DNA of 64,000 nt from Hydrocarboniphaga effusa AP103 (GCF_000271305.1 NZ_AKGD01000001.1:310001-374000), one strand, 5' to 3'. Shown: positions 35,699 to 44,474, counted from the first letter of the stretch. Translations and numbers: made by a program. Notes: generated from the sequence alone by a model not told the origin.

Positions 35699-36168
35699 AG
35701 GCAGCACCCAACGACACCCCATACGACATGCGGACCCGCACCGTGGCCTACGGTGAGTTGATGCTGGAGAACTGGGCTGAGCATCGCGAGATCGATTTTG
35801 AGCGGATCGGCGCGCGGCCTGATCGCACATTGGAGCGCGCGAAGGAAATGCGCGACGGGCTGGCGAGGAGCACGGCCACACACGATGCATTCGGCGATCC
35901 ACTGCTGGATGCGATGGAGAAGATCGCCGAGCGTGCGAAGACGACGCTCACAGTGGAGCGCTGGGTCAGTGAACTGCCGGGTGAGCACCGGCGCGCGGTG
36001 AAGCTGTTCTACGTCGAAAGGCGGAAGATCCAGCAGATCGCATCGATGCTCGGGGTCGACCGCAACCACGCGGGCAACATCATCGACGACAGCAAGTGGA
36101 TGATCGGGAGCCGCGCGCTGAACCTCCAAGGGGTCAACGACCCATCGCATCTGGGACGCACCGGATAG
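35695..36168 (+). CDS. Sigma-region-4-like late regulator (antiterminator Q type)
   Basis: 157 residues from the GTG at 35695. The C-terminal part, LPGEHRRAVKLFYVERRKIQ then QIASMLGVDRNHAGNII, is a helix-turn-helix of the sigma-70 region 4 type found in phage Q-like regulators. It lies last in the early operon, directly before a terminator and the packaging genes, which fits a switch from early to late transcription. Confidence 0.72.
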   Translation: MKAAPNDTPYDMRTRTVAYGELMLENWAEHREIDFERIGARPDRTLERAKEMRDGLARSTATHDAFGDPLLDAMEKIAERAKTTLTVERWVSELPGEHRRAVKLFYVERRKIQQIASMLGVDRNHAGNIIDDSKWMIGSRALNLQGVNDPSHLGRTG

Positions 36169-36235
36169 ACGCACTCTCTTGCGATTTTGCATGCAAGCAC
36201 CCCATAATCCGCCTCGGACGAACTGTGCCTGAAAG

Positions 36236-36267
36236 AAAAACCCAGCCCTAACCGGCTGGGTTTTTTC
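36236..36267. terminator. Strong terminator after the late-regulator gene
   Basis: CCCAGCC/GGCTGGG stem with six-base loop at 36241-36260, T run after and A run before, so it could act in both directions. A Q-type antiterminator would have to read through here to reach the packaging genes. Confidence 0.85.
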
Positions 36268-36696
36268 GTTTGCGGCGCAGGGTTTTCGCTTGGCGTTTTC
36301 CTAGCGAAATGCCAGGTCACGGTGAAGTACCGTGGGTCTGCAAACTGACCGCATAGCCAAACGCCATTTGAAATGGCAAATGGCTGATTTCATGGCAAAG
36401 CCGAAAATTGGGTTTTGCGGATTCGCCTCTGCCTCCGTGCATAGAGTCGGCAATGTTTCCGCATCTGATGCGGACAAGCCTCACCTAAAGCCTTTCACCA
36501 AACCCGCCATTGAGCGGGCTTTTTGTTGGCAGGTTCGAATCCTGCCCCCGCTACCAATTTTTGGTGAGCGCCCAGCCGCAGGTGGCGAGTAACAGCGGCA
36601 GCGATTGGATACGGCTCTCCTACGGTTTTTCCTTCCGTGTCTGAAATCGCCGTCTTGCCCACGAGACGGGCCTTCTTCAACTACCAAGGAACCGAT
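36268..36696. other. Non-coding late-leader region
   Basis: About 430 bases with no supported gene. It holds short repeats of ATGGCAAA around 36364-36395, a plus-strand terminator at 36503-36526 and a tRNA-like 3' half at 36530-36556. Confidence 0.5.
36501..36556 (+). other. Terminator followed by a tRNA-like 3' half
   Basis: CCCGC-CATTGA-GCGGG then CTTTTTGTT is a terminator. It runs straight into a T-arm (GCAGG-TTCGAAT-CCTGC), CCCCGCT, A and CCA at 36554-36556, a perfect tRNA 3' half. No D arm, anticodon arm or 5' acceptor partner is found upstream. Confidence 0.5.
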
Positions 36697-36867
36697 ATGG
36701 ATGATGACGTGAAGCAGTTGCTCAAGCAGATCGCTGAGCAGACGAAGCGGCAGAACGAATTGCTCGAGAACATTGCGGATGACGTGCGCTTCTTCCGTGA
36801 AGAGCGTGAGCGTGCCATCGCCGCGATGACTCGGCCGCCTCAGTTCGGCATGCTGACCCGAGGATGA
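36697..36867 (+). CDS. Small coiled-coil prophage protein
   Basis: 56 residues with AAGGAA before the ATG. DDVKQLLKQIAEQTKRQNEL then LENIADDVRFFREERERAI forms one amphipathic helix. ATGA overlap with the HNH gene. No family recognised. Confidence 0.65.
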   Translation: MDDDVKQLLKQIAEQTKRQNELLENIADDVRFFREERERAIAAMTRPPQFGMLTRG

Positions 36868-37166
36868 AACTCCGAACCCTGCCGTCGCGCCTTCAGCCTG
36901 CGACCACAAGCCGCTTGAAGACGGTGACGACGGCAGACGTTCGGATCAGCGGCAGAAGGCTGCAGGAGCGCCGCAAGCGTATCTGGCAGCGTGACCCGAA
37001 CTGCGCGAGGTGTGGTCGGCTGACGATCCACCCGCACGGCTACGAGCTCGACCACCGCGTTCCGCTACACCAAGGCGGTGAGGACACCGACGAGAACTGC
37101 CAAGTGCTGTGCAACGGCACCGAAGGCTGCCACCTCGCCAAGACGCGAGAGGACGCCAAGGCTTAA
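36864..37166 (+). CDS. HNH endonuclease
   Basis: 100 residues. Two zinc-binding pairs (CARCG; CNGTEGCH) surround the HNH core ELDHRVPLHQGGEDTDENCQ. HNH nucleases beside terminase genes take part in packaging cleavage in HK97-like phages, and this one lies about 300 bases before terS. Confidence 0.92.
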   Translation: MKLRTLPSRLQPATTSRLKTVTTADVRISGRRLQERRKRIWQRDPNCARCGRLTIHPHGYELDHRVPLHQGGEDTDENCQVLCNGTEGCHLAKTREDAKA

Positions 37167-37170
37167 ATCC

Positions 37171-37375
37171 GGGTTCGGATACCCACAGGAGCGCCACAAG
37201 GGTTTAGGAGTTTGAATCCCCTCCTCTCTGCCACATTCGGCAATGCCTGTCGGTCCAGTCCATCATCGGACCGGTAGACAGAAGAGACTTTAAATCTCCT
37301 CTAACGGGCCCAGCGGACGCAGCGGACGCAGCGGACTCAAAATCCGCCGAGGTTCGGATTCCTCTCTCTCCGCCA
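37171..37375 (+). other. Cluster of tRNA-like fragments before terS
   Basis: Three successive T-arm-plus-CCA-like segments at about 37171-37197, 37205-37233 and 37350-37375. Between them, 37274-37302 resembles a tRNA-Leu D/anticodon region with loop CTTTAAA, and 37325-37353 is a perfect 29-base match to the anticodon arm region of host tRNA-Leu(CAA). A CAGCGGACG unit is repeated nearly three times at 37311-37337. None folds into a full tRNA by hand. Confidence 0.45.
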
Positions 37376-37468
37376 CCGGGGGAGGTAAAAAAGTTCTGAG
37401 GACGATGCCTTGGAAATCGCACTTCCTCTCACGCAGAGATTTTTTGACCTTTTCAAACGAGATTCAAA

Positions 37469-37780
37469 ATGGCCGACCAGAAGAAGGGCCGCGGCGGCGC
37501 GCGTCCTGGCGCTGGTCGCAAGCCGAAGCCCAAAGCCGAGCCGGTTCTCGGTGAAGTTGCCGCCGACACGCCGCTGGCGTTCCTTGAGAGCGTGATGCGC
37601 GACACGAAAGCCGACGATGCACTGCGGGTGAAGGCCGCAATTGCAGCGGCTCAATACCGCCATCCCAAGGTTTCGGATATGGGCAAGAAGGAAGCGAAAC
37701 AGCGCGCTTCGAAGGAAGTAGCCGCCACGCGATTCCAAGCCAGCACACCGCCGCGCCTGGTGCGCGACAACACGAAGTAA
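37469..37780 (+). CDS. terS: Terminase small subunit
   Basis: 103 residues. The start GRGGARPGAGRKPKP is characteristic of many small terminase subunits, followed by a helical region (TPLAFLESVMRDTKADDALRV, KAAIAAAQYRHP) and a basic tail. It is directly upstream of terL. Confidence 0.85.
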   Translation: MADQKKGRGGARPGAGRKPKPKAEPVLGEVAADTPLAFLESVMRDTKADDALRVKAAIAAAQYRHPKVSDMGKKEAKQRASKEVAATRFQASTPPRLVRDNTK

Positions 37781-37783
37781 TCG

Positions 37784-39499
37784 ATGGATTGGACAACCGC
37801 TTGCCCTGATTGGGCGGATAGACTGCGCGCGGGTGAATCGATCATCCCGCCTCCGATCTTTCCCGACGAGGCAGAGAAGGCGCTGGAGATATTCAAGCAA
37901 CTGCGAATCGTCGATGCGCCGGGTAGCCCCACGTTCGGCGAGGCCTGCGCACCTTGGGTGTTCGAGTTGGTCGCGAGCATCTTCGGCAGCTACGACGCGG
38001 AGAGCGGTCGACGGCTGATCACCGAGTGGTTCATCTGCCTGCCGAAGAAGAACAGCAAGTCGACGATCGCCGCCGGCATCATGATGACGGCCCTGATCTT
38101 GAACTGGCGGCAGTCGGGGGAGTTCGCGATCCTCGCGCCGACGATCGAAGTCGCCGGCAACAGCTTCACGCCCGCGCGAGACATGGTGCAGCGGGATGAC
38201 GACCTTGACGCGCTGATGCACGTACAAGGGCACACCAAGACGATCACGCATCGCGAGAGCAACGCGACGCTCAAAGTCGTAGCTGCCGACTCGAACACGG
38301 TCGGCGGCAAGAAGTCGGTGGGCACGCTGGTCGACGAGCTTTGGCTCTTCGGCAAGCAGGCCAATGCGGAGAACATGCTGCGCGAGGCGGTCGGCGGCTT
38401 GGCATCGCGGCCAGAAGGCTTCGTGATCTACCTGACCACGCAGAGCGACGACGCACCCGCCGGCGTGTTCAAGCAGAAGCTGCAGTACGCGCGCGGCGTG
38501 CGCGACGGGACGATTCACGATCCACGGTTCGTGCCGATCATCTTCGAGCACCCGACGGAGATGGTGGAGCGCAAGGAGCACCTGCTCGCCGAGAACCTGG
38601 CGCTGGTGAACCCGAACCTCGGGTACTCCGTCGATCGCGAGTTCCTGATGCGCGAGTACCGGAAGGCGCGCGAATCCGGCGACGAATCGTTCATCGGCTT
38701 CATGGCGAAGCACGGCAACGTCGAGATCGGCTTGGCGCTCAAGTCCGACGGCTGGCCGGGCGCTGAGTTCTGGGGGCAGCAGGCGCGGCAAATGCTCACG
38801 CTCGAATCGCTGCTGGAGCGCTGCGAGGTGGTCGACGTGGGCGTTGATGGCGGCGGCCTTGATGACCTTCTCGGGCTCGCTGTTGTGGGCCGCGATCGCG
38901 AGACACGCGAATGGCTGGCCTGGTGCCATGCCTGGGCGCATCCGAGCGTTCTGGAGCGTCGCAAGGCAGAGGCACCGCGCTTTCGCGATTTCGAGAAGGC
39001 CGGCGACCTGACGCTGGTCAAGCAACTCGGCGAGGACATCGAGGATCTTGCAGAGATCGTCGCCGGCATCCACGCACGCGAACTGCTCGACAAGATCGGC
39101 ATGGACCCGGCCGGCATCGGCGCGATCATCGATGCGCTGGTTGCAGCCGCAGTTCCGCAAGACAAGATCGTTGGTGTCTCGCAGGGCTGGCGGCTCGGCG
39201 GCGCGATCAAGACCACCGAGCGAGCATTGGCTGAGGGCCGATTGCTCCATTGCGGACAAGCGTTGATGGCCTGGTGTGCAGGCAACGCGAAGATCGAACA
39301 GCGCGCGAACTCGACAGTGGTCACGAAGCAAGCGAGCGGCACCGCCAAGATCGATCCGCTGATGGCGCTGTTCAACGCGGTGTCGCTGATCGCGCTGAAC
39401 CCGCCGGCGCAGAAGCGGAAGTTCCAGATGTTTTTCGCTGGCGGGCGACCGGCCGGCACGAACCAAAGAGACCCCGCTTCGGCGGGGTTTCGTCGTTAA
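37784..39499 (+). CDS. terL: Terminase large subunit
   Basis: The packaging motor, 571 residues. ATPase domain: Walker A-like CLPKKNSKST and Walker B VGTLVDELW; nuclease domain with VGVDGGGLDDLLGLAVVGRD, the RNase H-like first Asp strand, and DPLMALFNA near the end. Distinct YmfN/HK97-type family. The last codons contain a GC hairpin, ACCCCGC-TTCG-GCGGGGT (39468-39485), which may act as a partial terminator before the capsid gene. Confidence 0.93.
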   Translation: MDWTTACPDWADRLRAGESIIPPPIFPDEAEKALEIFKQLRIVDAPGSPTFGEACAPWVFELVASIFGSYDAESGRRLITEWFICLPKKNSKSTIAAGIMMTALILNWRQSGEFAILAPTIEVAGNSFTPARDMVQRDDDLDALMHVQGHTKTITHRESNATLKVVAADSNTVGGKKSVGTLVDELWLFGKQANAENMLREAVGGLASRPEGFVIYLTTQSDDAPAGVFKQKLQYARGVRDGTIHDPRFVPIIFEHPTEMVERKEHLLAENLALVNPNLGYSVDREFLMREYRKARESGDESFIGFMAKHGNVEIGLALKSDGWPGAEFWGQQARQMLTLESLLERCEVVDVGVDGGGLDDLLGLAVVGRDRETREWLAWCHAWAHPSVLERRKAEAPRFRDFEKAGDLTLVKQLGEDIEDLAEIVAGIHARELLDKIGMDPAGIGAIIDALVAAAVPQDKIVGVSQGWRLGGAIKTTERALAEGRLLHCGQALMAWCAGNAKIEQRANSTVVTKQASGTAKIDPLMALFNAVSLIALNPPAQKRKFQMFFAGGRPAGTNQRDPASAGFRR

Positions 39500-39508
39500 G
39501 GGGTATCG

Positions 39509-41401
39509 ATGCAAAGAGCCTACAGTCTGCTCACGATCAAGAGCGTGGACGAAGAGTCGCGCGAGATCACGGGCATCGCATCAACGCCGACGCCTGATCG
39601 CAGCGGCGATGTCGTCGAACCGAAGGGCGCCGAGTTCAAGCTGCCGATCGCGCTGTTCTGGGAGCACAAGTTTCCAGTCGGACAGGTCTTCGCCGCCAAG
39701 GTGACCGCGGCCGGCATCGAAGTGAAGGCCCGCATTGCGAAAGTCGACGAGGCCGGCACGCTGAAGGATCGGCTCGACGAGGCCTGGCAGTCGATCAAGG
39801 CCGGCCTCGTGCGCGGATTCTCCGTGGGCTTCAAGCCGAAAGAAGCCGCACGCATCGAAGGCACCTTCGGCACCCGCTATCTGAAATGGCTCTGGCTCGA
39901 ACTGTCGTGCGTTGCGATTCCCGACAACGCCGAGGCCTCCATTCAAACCATCAAGTCGATCGCGACTCAGCAGCGTGCTCCGCCCGCGACCGTCGTCGTT
40001 CGTCTCACTGCCGCATCCCCGGCGCCCGTTGTGACCATCAAGACGCCCCAGGAGGGCAACGTGAACATTCAACAGAAAATTCAGCAGTTCGAAGACGAGC
40101 GCGTCACCAAAGGCGTGCGCATGACCGCGATCATGGAGGCAGCCGGCGACAAGTCGCTGGATGCCGAGCAGACCAAGGAGTACGACGCCCTCACCGGCGA
40201 AGTGAAAGCGATCGATGATCACCTCGAGCGTCTGCGCGAACTCGAGAAGATCAACATCAGCAAGGCCGTTCCGATCACCGGCATCAAGGGGCCGAACACC
40301 ACTCAGGTCAAGCCCGTCATCGAGAAGGGCATCGAGTTCGCTCGCTACGTCATGTGCCTGGCTTCCGCGAAAGGCAACCTGATGCAGGCTCACGAGATCG
40401 CGAAGTCCCGCTTCGCCGATTCGCCGCAGCTGCATACCGTGCTCAAGGCGGCCGTCGCTGCTGGCACCACGACCGATGCGACCTGGGCGAAGCCGCTGGT
40501 CGAGTACAACGACTTCGCCGGCGACTTCGTGGAGTTCCTGCGACCGCAGACAATCATCGGCCGCTTCGGTCAGGGTGGCATTCCGGCACTTCGCCTCGTG
40601 CCTTTCAACATCCATATCCGGGGCCAGACCTCGGGTGGTGCCGGCTACTGGGTCGGTGAAGGCAAGCCCAAGCCCCTGACCAAGTTCGACTTCAACGATA
40701 CCTACCTGGGCTGGGCGAAGGTCGCGAACATCTGCGTGCTGACCGAAGACCTCGTCCGCTTCTCGAATCCGAACGCCGAACAACTGGTGCGCAGCGCGCT
40801 CGCCGAGGCGCTGATCTCGCGCATCGATACCGACTTCATCGATCCGGCCAAGGCTGCGGCGGCAAATGTCTCGCCGGCATCGATCACCTATGGTGTGGCG
40901 CCGATCGAGTCATCGGGCAACGATGCCGACGCCGTGCGCGCCGATATCCGAGCGGCTTTCGCGGCCTTCATCGCCGCCAAGATCACGCCCACCGCCGGCG
41001 TCTGGATCATGTCGCCGACCCGCGCGCTGGCCCTCTCCATGATGCACAACGCCCTCGGCCAGCCTGAGTTCGCCAGCGTCACGATGACGGGCGGCACGTT
41101 GCAGGGCTTGCCGATCATCACGTCCGAGTACGTGCCGGACGACATGGTGATCCTCGCCAATGCATCCGACATCTGGCTGGCGGACGATGGCCAGGTCGTG
41201 ATCGACGCGAGCCGCGAAGCCTCGCTGCAGATGGACAGCAGCCCGGTCGCTGGCGCAGCCGAGCTCGTCAGCATGTTCCAGACGAACCAGGTGGCGATCC
41301 GCGCCGAGCGCTGGATCAACTGGTCGAAGCGTCGCGCGGCCGCTGTCGTGGTGCTAGACAACGTGGCCTGGGGTGAGCCGGCCGAACCCGAGACGCCCTA
41401 A
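39509..41401 (+). CDS. Prohead protease fused to HK97-type major capsid protein
   Basis: 630 residues in two parts. Residues 1-150 are a U35 protease: GIASTPTPDRSGDVVEP, catalytic-type His in LFWEHKFPVG and Ser in RGFSVGFKP. Residues from about 185 are an HK97 capsid with a coiled-coil delta-like scaffold region and the fold VEFLRPQTIIGRFG, GYWVGEGKPKPLTKFDF, PTRALALSMMHNALG and WINWSKRR. A strong internal ribosome site (40050) would let the capsid also be made alone. Order here is protease-capsid before portal. Confidence 0.92.
   Translation: MQRAYSLLTIKSVDEESREITGIASTPTPDRSGDVVEPKGAEFKLPIALFWEHKFPVGQVFAAKVTAAGIEVKARIAKVDEAGTLKDRLDEAWQSIKAGLVRGFSVGFKPKEAARIEGTFGTRYLKWLWLELSCVAIPDNAEASIQTIKSIATQQRAPPATVVVRLTAASPAPVVTIKTPQEGNVNIQQKIQQFEDERVTKGVRMTAIMEAAGDKSLDAEQTKEYDALTGEVKAIDDHLERLRELEKINISKAVPITGIKGPNTTQVKPVIEKGIEFARYVMCLASAKGNLMQAHEIAKSRFADSPQLHTVLKAAVAAGTTTDATWAKPLVEYNDFAGDFVEFLRPQTIIGRFGQGGIPALRLVPFNIHIRGQTSGGAGYWVGEGKPKPLTKFDFNDTYLGWAKVANICVLTEDLVRFSNPNAEQLVRSALAEALISRIDTDFIDPAKAAAANVSPASITYGVAPIESSGNDADAVRADIRAAFAAFIAAKITPTAGVWIMSPTRALALSMMHNALGQPEFASVTMTGGTLQGLPIITSEYVPDDMVILANASDIWLADDGQVVIDASREASLQMDSSPVAGAAELVSMFQTNQVAIRAERWINWSKRRAAAVVVLDNVAWGEPAEPETP
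40050..40063 (+). promoter_or_regulatory. Internal ribosome binding site for capsid
   Basis: AGGAGG five bases before an in-frame GTG at 40061. Initiation here would give a 446-residue capsid protein starting NIQQKIQQFEDER after the first residues, exactly at the protease/capsid junction. Confidence 0.75.
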
Positions 41402-41404
41402 GCC

Positions 41405-41611
41405 ATGAAGGTCGATCTCATCGCCCGCAAACCGCATCGCTACGCTGACCGACCCATCGCGGTCGGTCAGCGTTACAGCGCATCGGAGAAAGATGCTCGG
41501 CTGTTCAAAGCCGTGAATCTCGCCGATGACGCGCCTGCGATTACGCCACTGGAAGTCGTGGTCGACGACGAACCCGAGCCGGCCAAGCCCAAGAAGGCCC
41601 GCAAAGCATGA
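41405..41611 (+). CDS. Small head-region protein
   Basis: 68 residues: a small beta-like domain (RYADRPIAVGQRYSASEKDA) and a Lys/Pro/Ala tail (EPEPAKPKKARKA). It lies between capsid and portal and overlaps the portal start by four bases. No family recognised. Confidence 0.65.
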   Translation: MKVDLIARKPHRYADRPIAVGQRYSASEKDARLFKAVNLADDAPAITPLEVVVDDEPEPAKPKKARKA

Positions 41612-42915
41612 AGCTCAGCCAGCGCATTGCCCCCACCGTCACCGTGACGAAAGCCGGCACGCTCGCGCCTGTCGGCGGTCGCAACGTGCTGCCGTGGATT
41701 CGCGAACCCTACGCCGGTGCGTGGCAGCGCAACGAGGAGGTCAGCGTCGAAACGGCGCTGGCCCACTCTGCGGTGTATTCGTGCATGACGCTGATCGCCA
41801 GCGACATCGGCAAGCTTCGTCCGATGCTGATGCAGATCGACGCCGATGGCATCTGGACCGAGACCACGAGCGCGGCGTATTCGCCGGTGCTGCGCAAGCC
41901 CAACCACTTTCAGAACCGCATCCAGTTCATCGAGTGGTGGATCATGTCGAAGCTGGTCTATGGGAACGCCTACGTTCTGAAACAGCGCGACAGCCGGCGC
42001 GTGGTGGTCGCCGAGTACCTGCTCGACCCGATGCGCGTCACGCCGCTGATTTCCAGCGACGGATCGATCTACTACCAGCTCGGCCAGGACGTGCTCAACG
42101 GCGTGCGCGATACGGCGCTGATCGTGCCGGCCAGCGAGATCATTCACGACCGCATGAACTGCCTGTTTCACCCGCTCGTGGGCGTTTCTCCGCTGTTCGC
42201 TGCGGGCCTTGCCGCAGGCCAAGGCTTGCAGATGCAGCGTGACGCGAATCGCTTCTTCGCCAACGGGGCCAACCCCGGCGGCGTGCTGATCGCGCCCGGT
42301 GCCATCAGCGATCAGACAGCGAACGAGATCCGCGACAACTGGTCCGTGAACTACGGCGGCGAGAACGCCGGCAAGATCGCAGTTCTCGGTGATGGCTTGA
42401 AGTTCGAGCCGATGCGCATGACTGCCGTTGATGCACAGGTCATCGAGCAACTGAAGTGGACTGCCGAGAACGTGTGCTCAACCTTCCATGTGCCGGCCTA
42501 CAAGATCGGCGCCGCGCCACCACCGAGTTACAACAACATCGAAGCGCTGGCGCAGGAGTACTACTCCACCTGCCTGCAAACCCTGATCGAACATTGGGAA
42601 GCGTGTCAGGACGAAGGGTTGGGTCTGCCAGTGAACTACGGCACTGAGCTGGAGCTCGACAGCCTGCTACGCATGGATACCTCGACGCTGATCACTGCCG
42701 AAGCTGCCGCAGTCGGCGCCGGCATCAAGTCCCCGAACGAGGCGCGCAAGCGGCTCAACCTAAAGCCGGTGAAGGGTGGCGAATCGCCCTACTTGCAGCA
42801 GCAGAACTACGCACTGGCGGCGCTGGCCGAGCGCGATGGCGACAAGCCGTTTGCCAAAGCACTGAACACAAATTTGCGGCCAGCGAACGAACCGAAGCCC
42901 GGAGAAAACGAATGA
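41608..42915 (+). CDS. HK97-family portal protein
   Basis: 435 residues forming the ring through which DNA enters the head. Typical portal segments: SVETALAHSAVYSCMTLIAS, RKPNHFQNRIQFIEWWIMSK, YGNAYVLKQRDSRR, IHDRMNCLFHPLVGVSPL, ANGANPGGVL and VPAYKIGAAPPPSYNNIEAL. It is downstream of the capsid gene, whereas in most HK97-like phages portal precedes protease and capsid. Confidence 0.94.
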   Translation: MKLSQRIAPTVTVTKAGTLAPVGGRNVLPWIREPYAGAWQRNEEVSVETALAHSAVYSCMTLIASDIGKLRPMLMQIDADGIWTETTSAAYSPVLRKPNHFQNRIQFIEWWIMSKLVYGNAYVLKQRDSRRVVVAEYLLDPMRVTPLISSDGSIYYQLGQDVLNGVRDTALIVPASEIIHDRMNCLFHPLVGVSPLFAAGLAAGQGLQMQRDANRFFANGANPGGVLIAPGAISDQTANEIRDNWSVNYGGENAGKIAVLGDGLKFEPMRMTAVDAQVIEQLKWTAENVCSTFHVPAYKIGAAPPPSYNNIEALAQEYYSTCLQTLIEHWEACQDEGLGLPVNYGTELELDSLLRMDTSTLITAEAAAVGAGIKSPNEARKRLNLKPVKGGESPYLQQQNYALAALAERDGDKPFAKALNTNLRPANEPKPGENE

Positions 42916-43211
42916 TGCTCGTGACCGTCGCCCAGGCGAAGGCGCGCTTGAAACTCGACATCGCCGAGAACGATCCGAACGTCACGCTGATGATCGAAGG
43001 CGCATCAGCCGCGGTGCTCAACTATCTCAAGAAGCCGGAAGGTTACGCGCAGAATGCCATTCCACCCGAGGTGAAGAACGCGACGCTCGTCCTCGTGGGC
43101 ATGATGGCTCGTGACCCCGACGGCACGGAGTCGAAGGACTGGCCGCAGGGCTATCTACCTTGGGCCGTGACCGCGTTGCTGTACCCGCTGCGCAAGCCGA
43201 CGGTGGCCTGA
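42912..43211 (+). CDS. Head-tail connector (gp6-like)
   Basis: 99 residues: LVTVAQAKARLKLDIAENDP then VTLMIEGASAAVLNYLKKPE and IPPEVKNATLVLVGMMARD. This matches the gp6-like adaptor fold of HK97-type phages. ATGA overlap with portal. Confidence 0.85.
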   Translation: MMLVTVAQAKARLKLDIAENDPNVTLMIEGASAAVLNYLKKPEGYAQNAIPPEVKNATLVLVGMMARDPDGTESKDWPQGYLPWAVTALLYPLRKPTVA

Positions 43212-43558
43212 TGCTCTCCGCAGGCAGACTCAATCAGCGCATCGCGATCGAAGCGCAGATCGTGAGCCGTGGCCCGAGCAACGAGAAAGTCGTGACGTGG
43301 ACGCCCGTGATTCCCGAACTCTGGGCCGAGGTGAAACCGATGTCCGTCACGGGCCTGCTCGCCGCGCAGGCGTTGCAAAGCCAGGCGACATACGTGATCA
43401 CGATCCGGTACCGCACCGACATCGATCGCAAGATGCGCGTGCGCCGATTACGCGACGACATGATCTTCGCGATCGAAGCCGAGCCACTGCCCGATGATCG
43501 CAGCGGGCTTGAGTGGGTGACGCTGCACTGCTCGCAGGGGCTCAACGATGGCGAGTAG
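43211..43558 (+). CDS. Head closure / head-tail joining protein
   Basis: 115 residues. LSAGRLNQRIAIEAQ, ELWAEVKP and TYVITIRYRTDIDRKMRVRR are the hallmarks of the SPP1 gp16-like head-closure family. One-base overlap with the preceding stop (TGATG). Confidence 0.87.
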   Translation: MLSAGRLNQRIAIEAQIVSRGPSNEKVVTWTPVIPELWAEVKPMSVTGLLAAQALQSQATYVITIRYRTDIDRKMRVRRLRDDMIFAIEAEPLPDDRSGLEWVTLHCSQGLNDGE

Positions 43559-44042
43559 CACGATCAAGGTTCAGGGGCTCGACCAGCTGTTGAAGAACCT
43601 CGAGCAGCTGCCGCGTGAGCTGGTGAGCAAGAACGGCGGATTGGTGCGCACCGCGTTGTTCAAGGCGACGAAGCGAATTCGAGAGCAAGCACGCCAGCGC
43701 GCACCTCACGACACCGGTGTCCTCGCGAAGAACATCATCGCCGTGCGGGACAAGAACCCACGAGCCAACGGCGCAAGCGAGCGTTACATCATCACCGTGC
43801 GCAAGAAGCGTTGGTCGAAGCAGGCGAAGGAACGCGCCACGCGCAGAGCCAACGGCAAGATCGACTATCGCCGCAGCAACGATGCGTATTACTGGCGCTG
43901 GGTGGAGTTCGGCACCGCCACTCAACAGGCACAGCCGTTCCTTCGTCCTGCGTTTGAATCCGAGAAGGAAGCGGCGGTGCTCGACTTTAAAGATTCGCTG
44001 GCATCCGGCATCAAGCGCGTGGTTGCAAAGATGAGGAAGTGA
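43548..44042 (+). CDS. HK97 gp10-like tail completion protein
   Basis: 164 residues: IKVQGLDQLLKNLEQLP, ARQRAPHDTGVLAKNI and YYWRWVEFGTATQQAQPFLR are the gp10-family marks. It overlaps the preceding gene by 11 bases. Confidence 0.88.
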   Translation: MASSTIKVQGLDQLLKNLEQLPRELVSKNGGLVRTALFKATKRIREQARQRAPHDTGVLAKNIIAVRDKNPRANGASERYIITVRKKRWSKQAKERATRRANGKIDYRRSNDAYYWRWVEFGTATQQAQPFLRPAFESEKEAAVLDFKDSLASGIKRVVAKMRK

Positions 44043-44413
44043 TGAGGCCCAACCTTTACCCGATGGTCCAGGGTGATGCAGGTGTGCAAGCGATCCTTGG
44101 CGATGACCCGATGCGCTTCTTCCCGTTCGGTGAAGCCGACGAGGGCAGCAACGCCAACCAGGTCTACGCGACTTGGCAGCTGATCTCAGGCCTGCCTCAG
44201 AACCAGCTCAAAGGCTCGGCCACGCTGGATTGGTTTCGCGTGCAGATCGATGTCTGGGCTGCGAAGGCAGACGAGGCAGACACGGCAGCCAGCGCCCTGC
44301 GAACCGCGCTCGAACCGAAGGGCTACATCGTCAGCATCAACGCCGATGGACGTGATGCTGCAACGCGCGCCTATCGCATCAGTTTTGATTTCGAGTTCTG
44401 GCAGAAGCGCTGA
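44042..44413 (+). CDS. Tail terminator-like protein (DUF3168)
   Basis: 123 residues: YPMVQGDAGVQAILGDDPMR, VYATWQLISGLPQN, FRVQIDVWAAKADEAD. This fits the DUF3168/gpU-like family that caps the tail tube. ATG at 44042 overlaps the previous stop. Confidence 0.85.
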   Translation: MRPNLYPMVQGDAGVQAILGDDPMRFFPFGEADEGSNANQVYATWQLISGLPQNQLKGSATLDWFRVQIDVWAAKADEADTAASALRTALEPKGYIVSINADGRDAATRAYRISFDFEFWQKR

Positions 44414-44433
44414 CCGGCGCCACTGCTTTCCCA

Positions 44434-44462
44434 ACGCCCGCAAAATTGCGGGCATTTTTTTG
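44434..44462 (+). terminator. Terminator between head and tail genes
   Basis: GCCCGC/GCGGGC with a six-base loop (44436-44453) and a run of seven T. It could lower transcription of tail genes relative to head genes, unless antitermination operates. Confidence 0.8.
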
Positions 44463-44474
44463 AGGTGATTACAT

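Noticed and set aside
37274..37302. Functional ochre-suppressor tRNA (anticodon UUA)
   Set aside because: Only an anticodon-arm-like segment; D arm, acceptor and T arm do not fold around it by hand. Kept as tRNA-like debris only.
37311..37337. CAGCGGACG repeated three times as a minisatellite
   Set aside because: Less than three units and overlaps the tRNA-Leu-like fragment; not a separate repeat family.
37337..39514. 725-codon open frame opposite terL
   Set aside because: Shadow of terL; low-complexity Arg/Ala/Leu composition with no domain.
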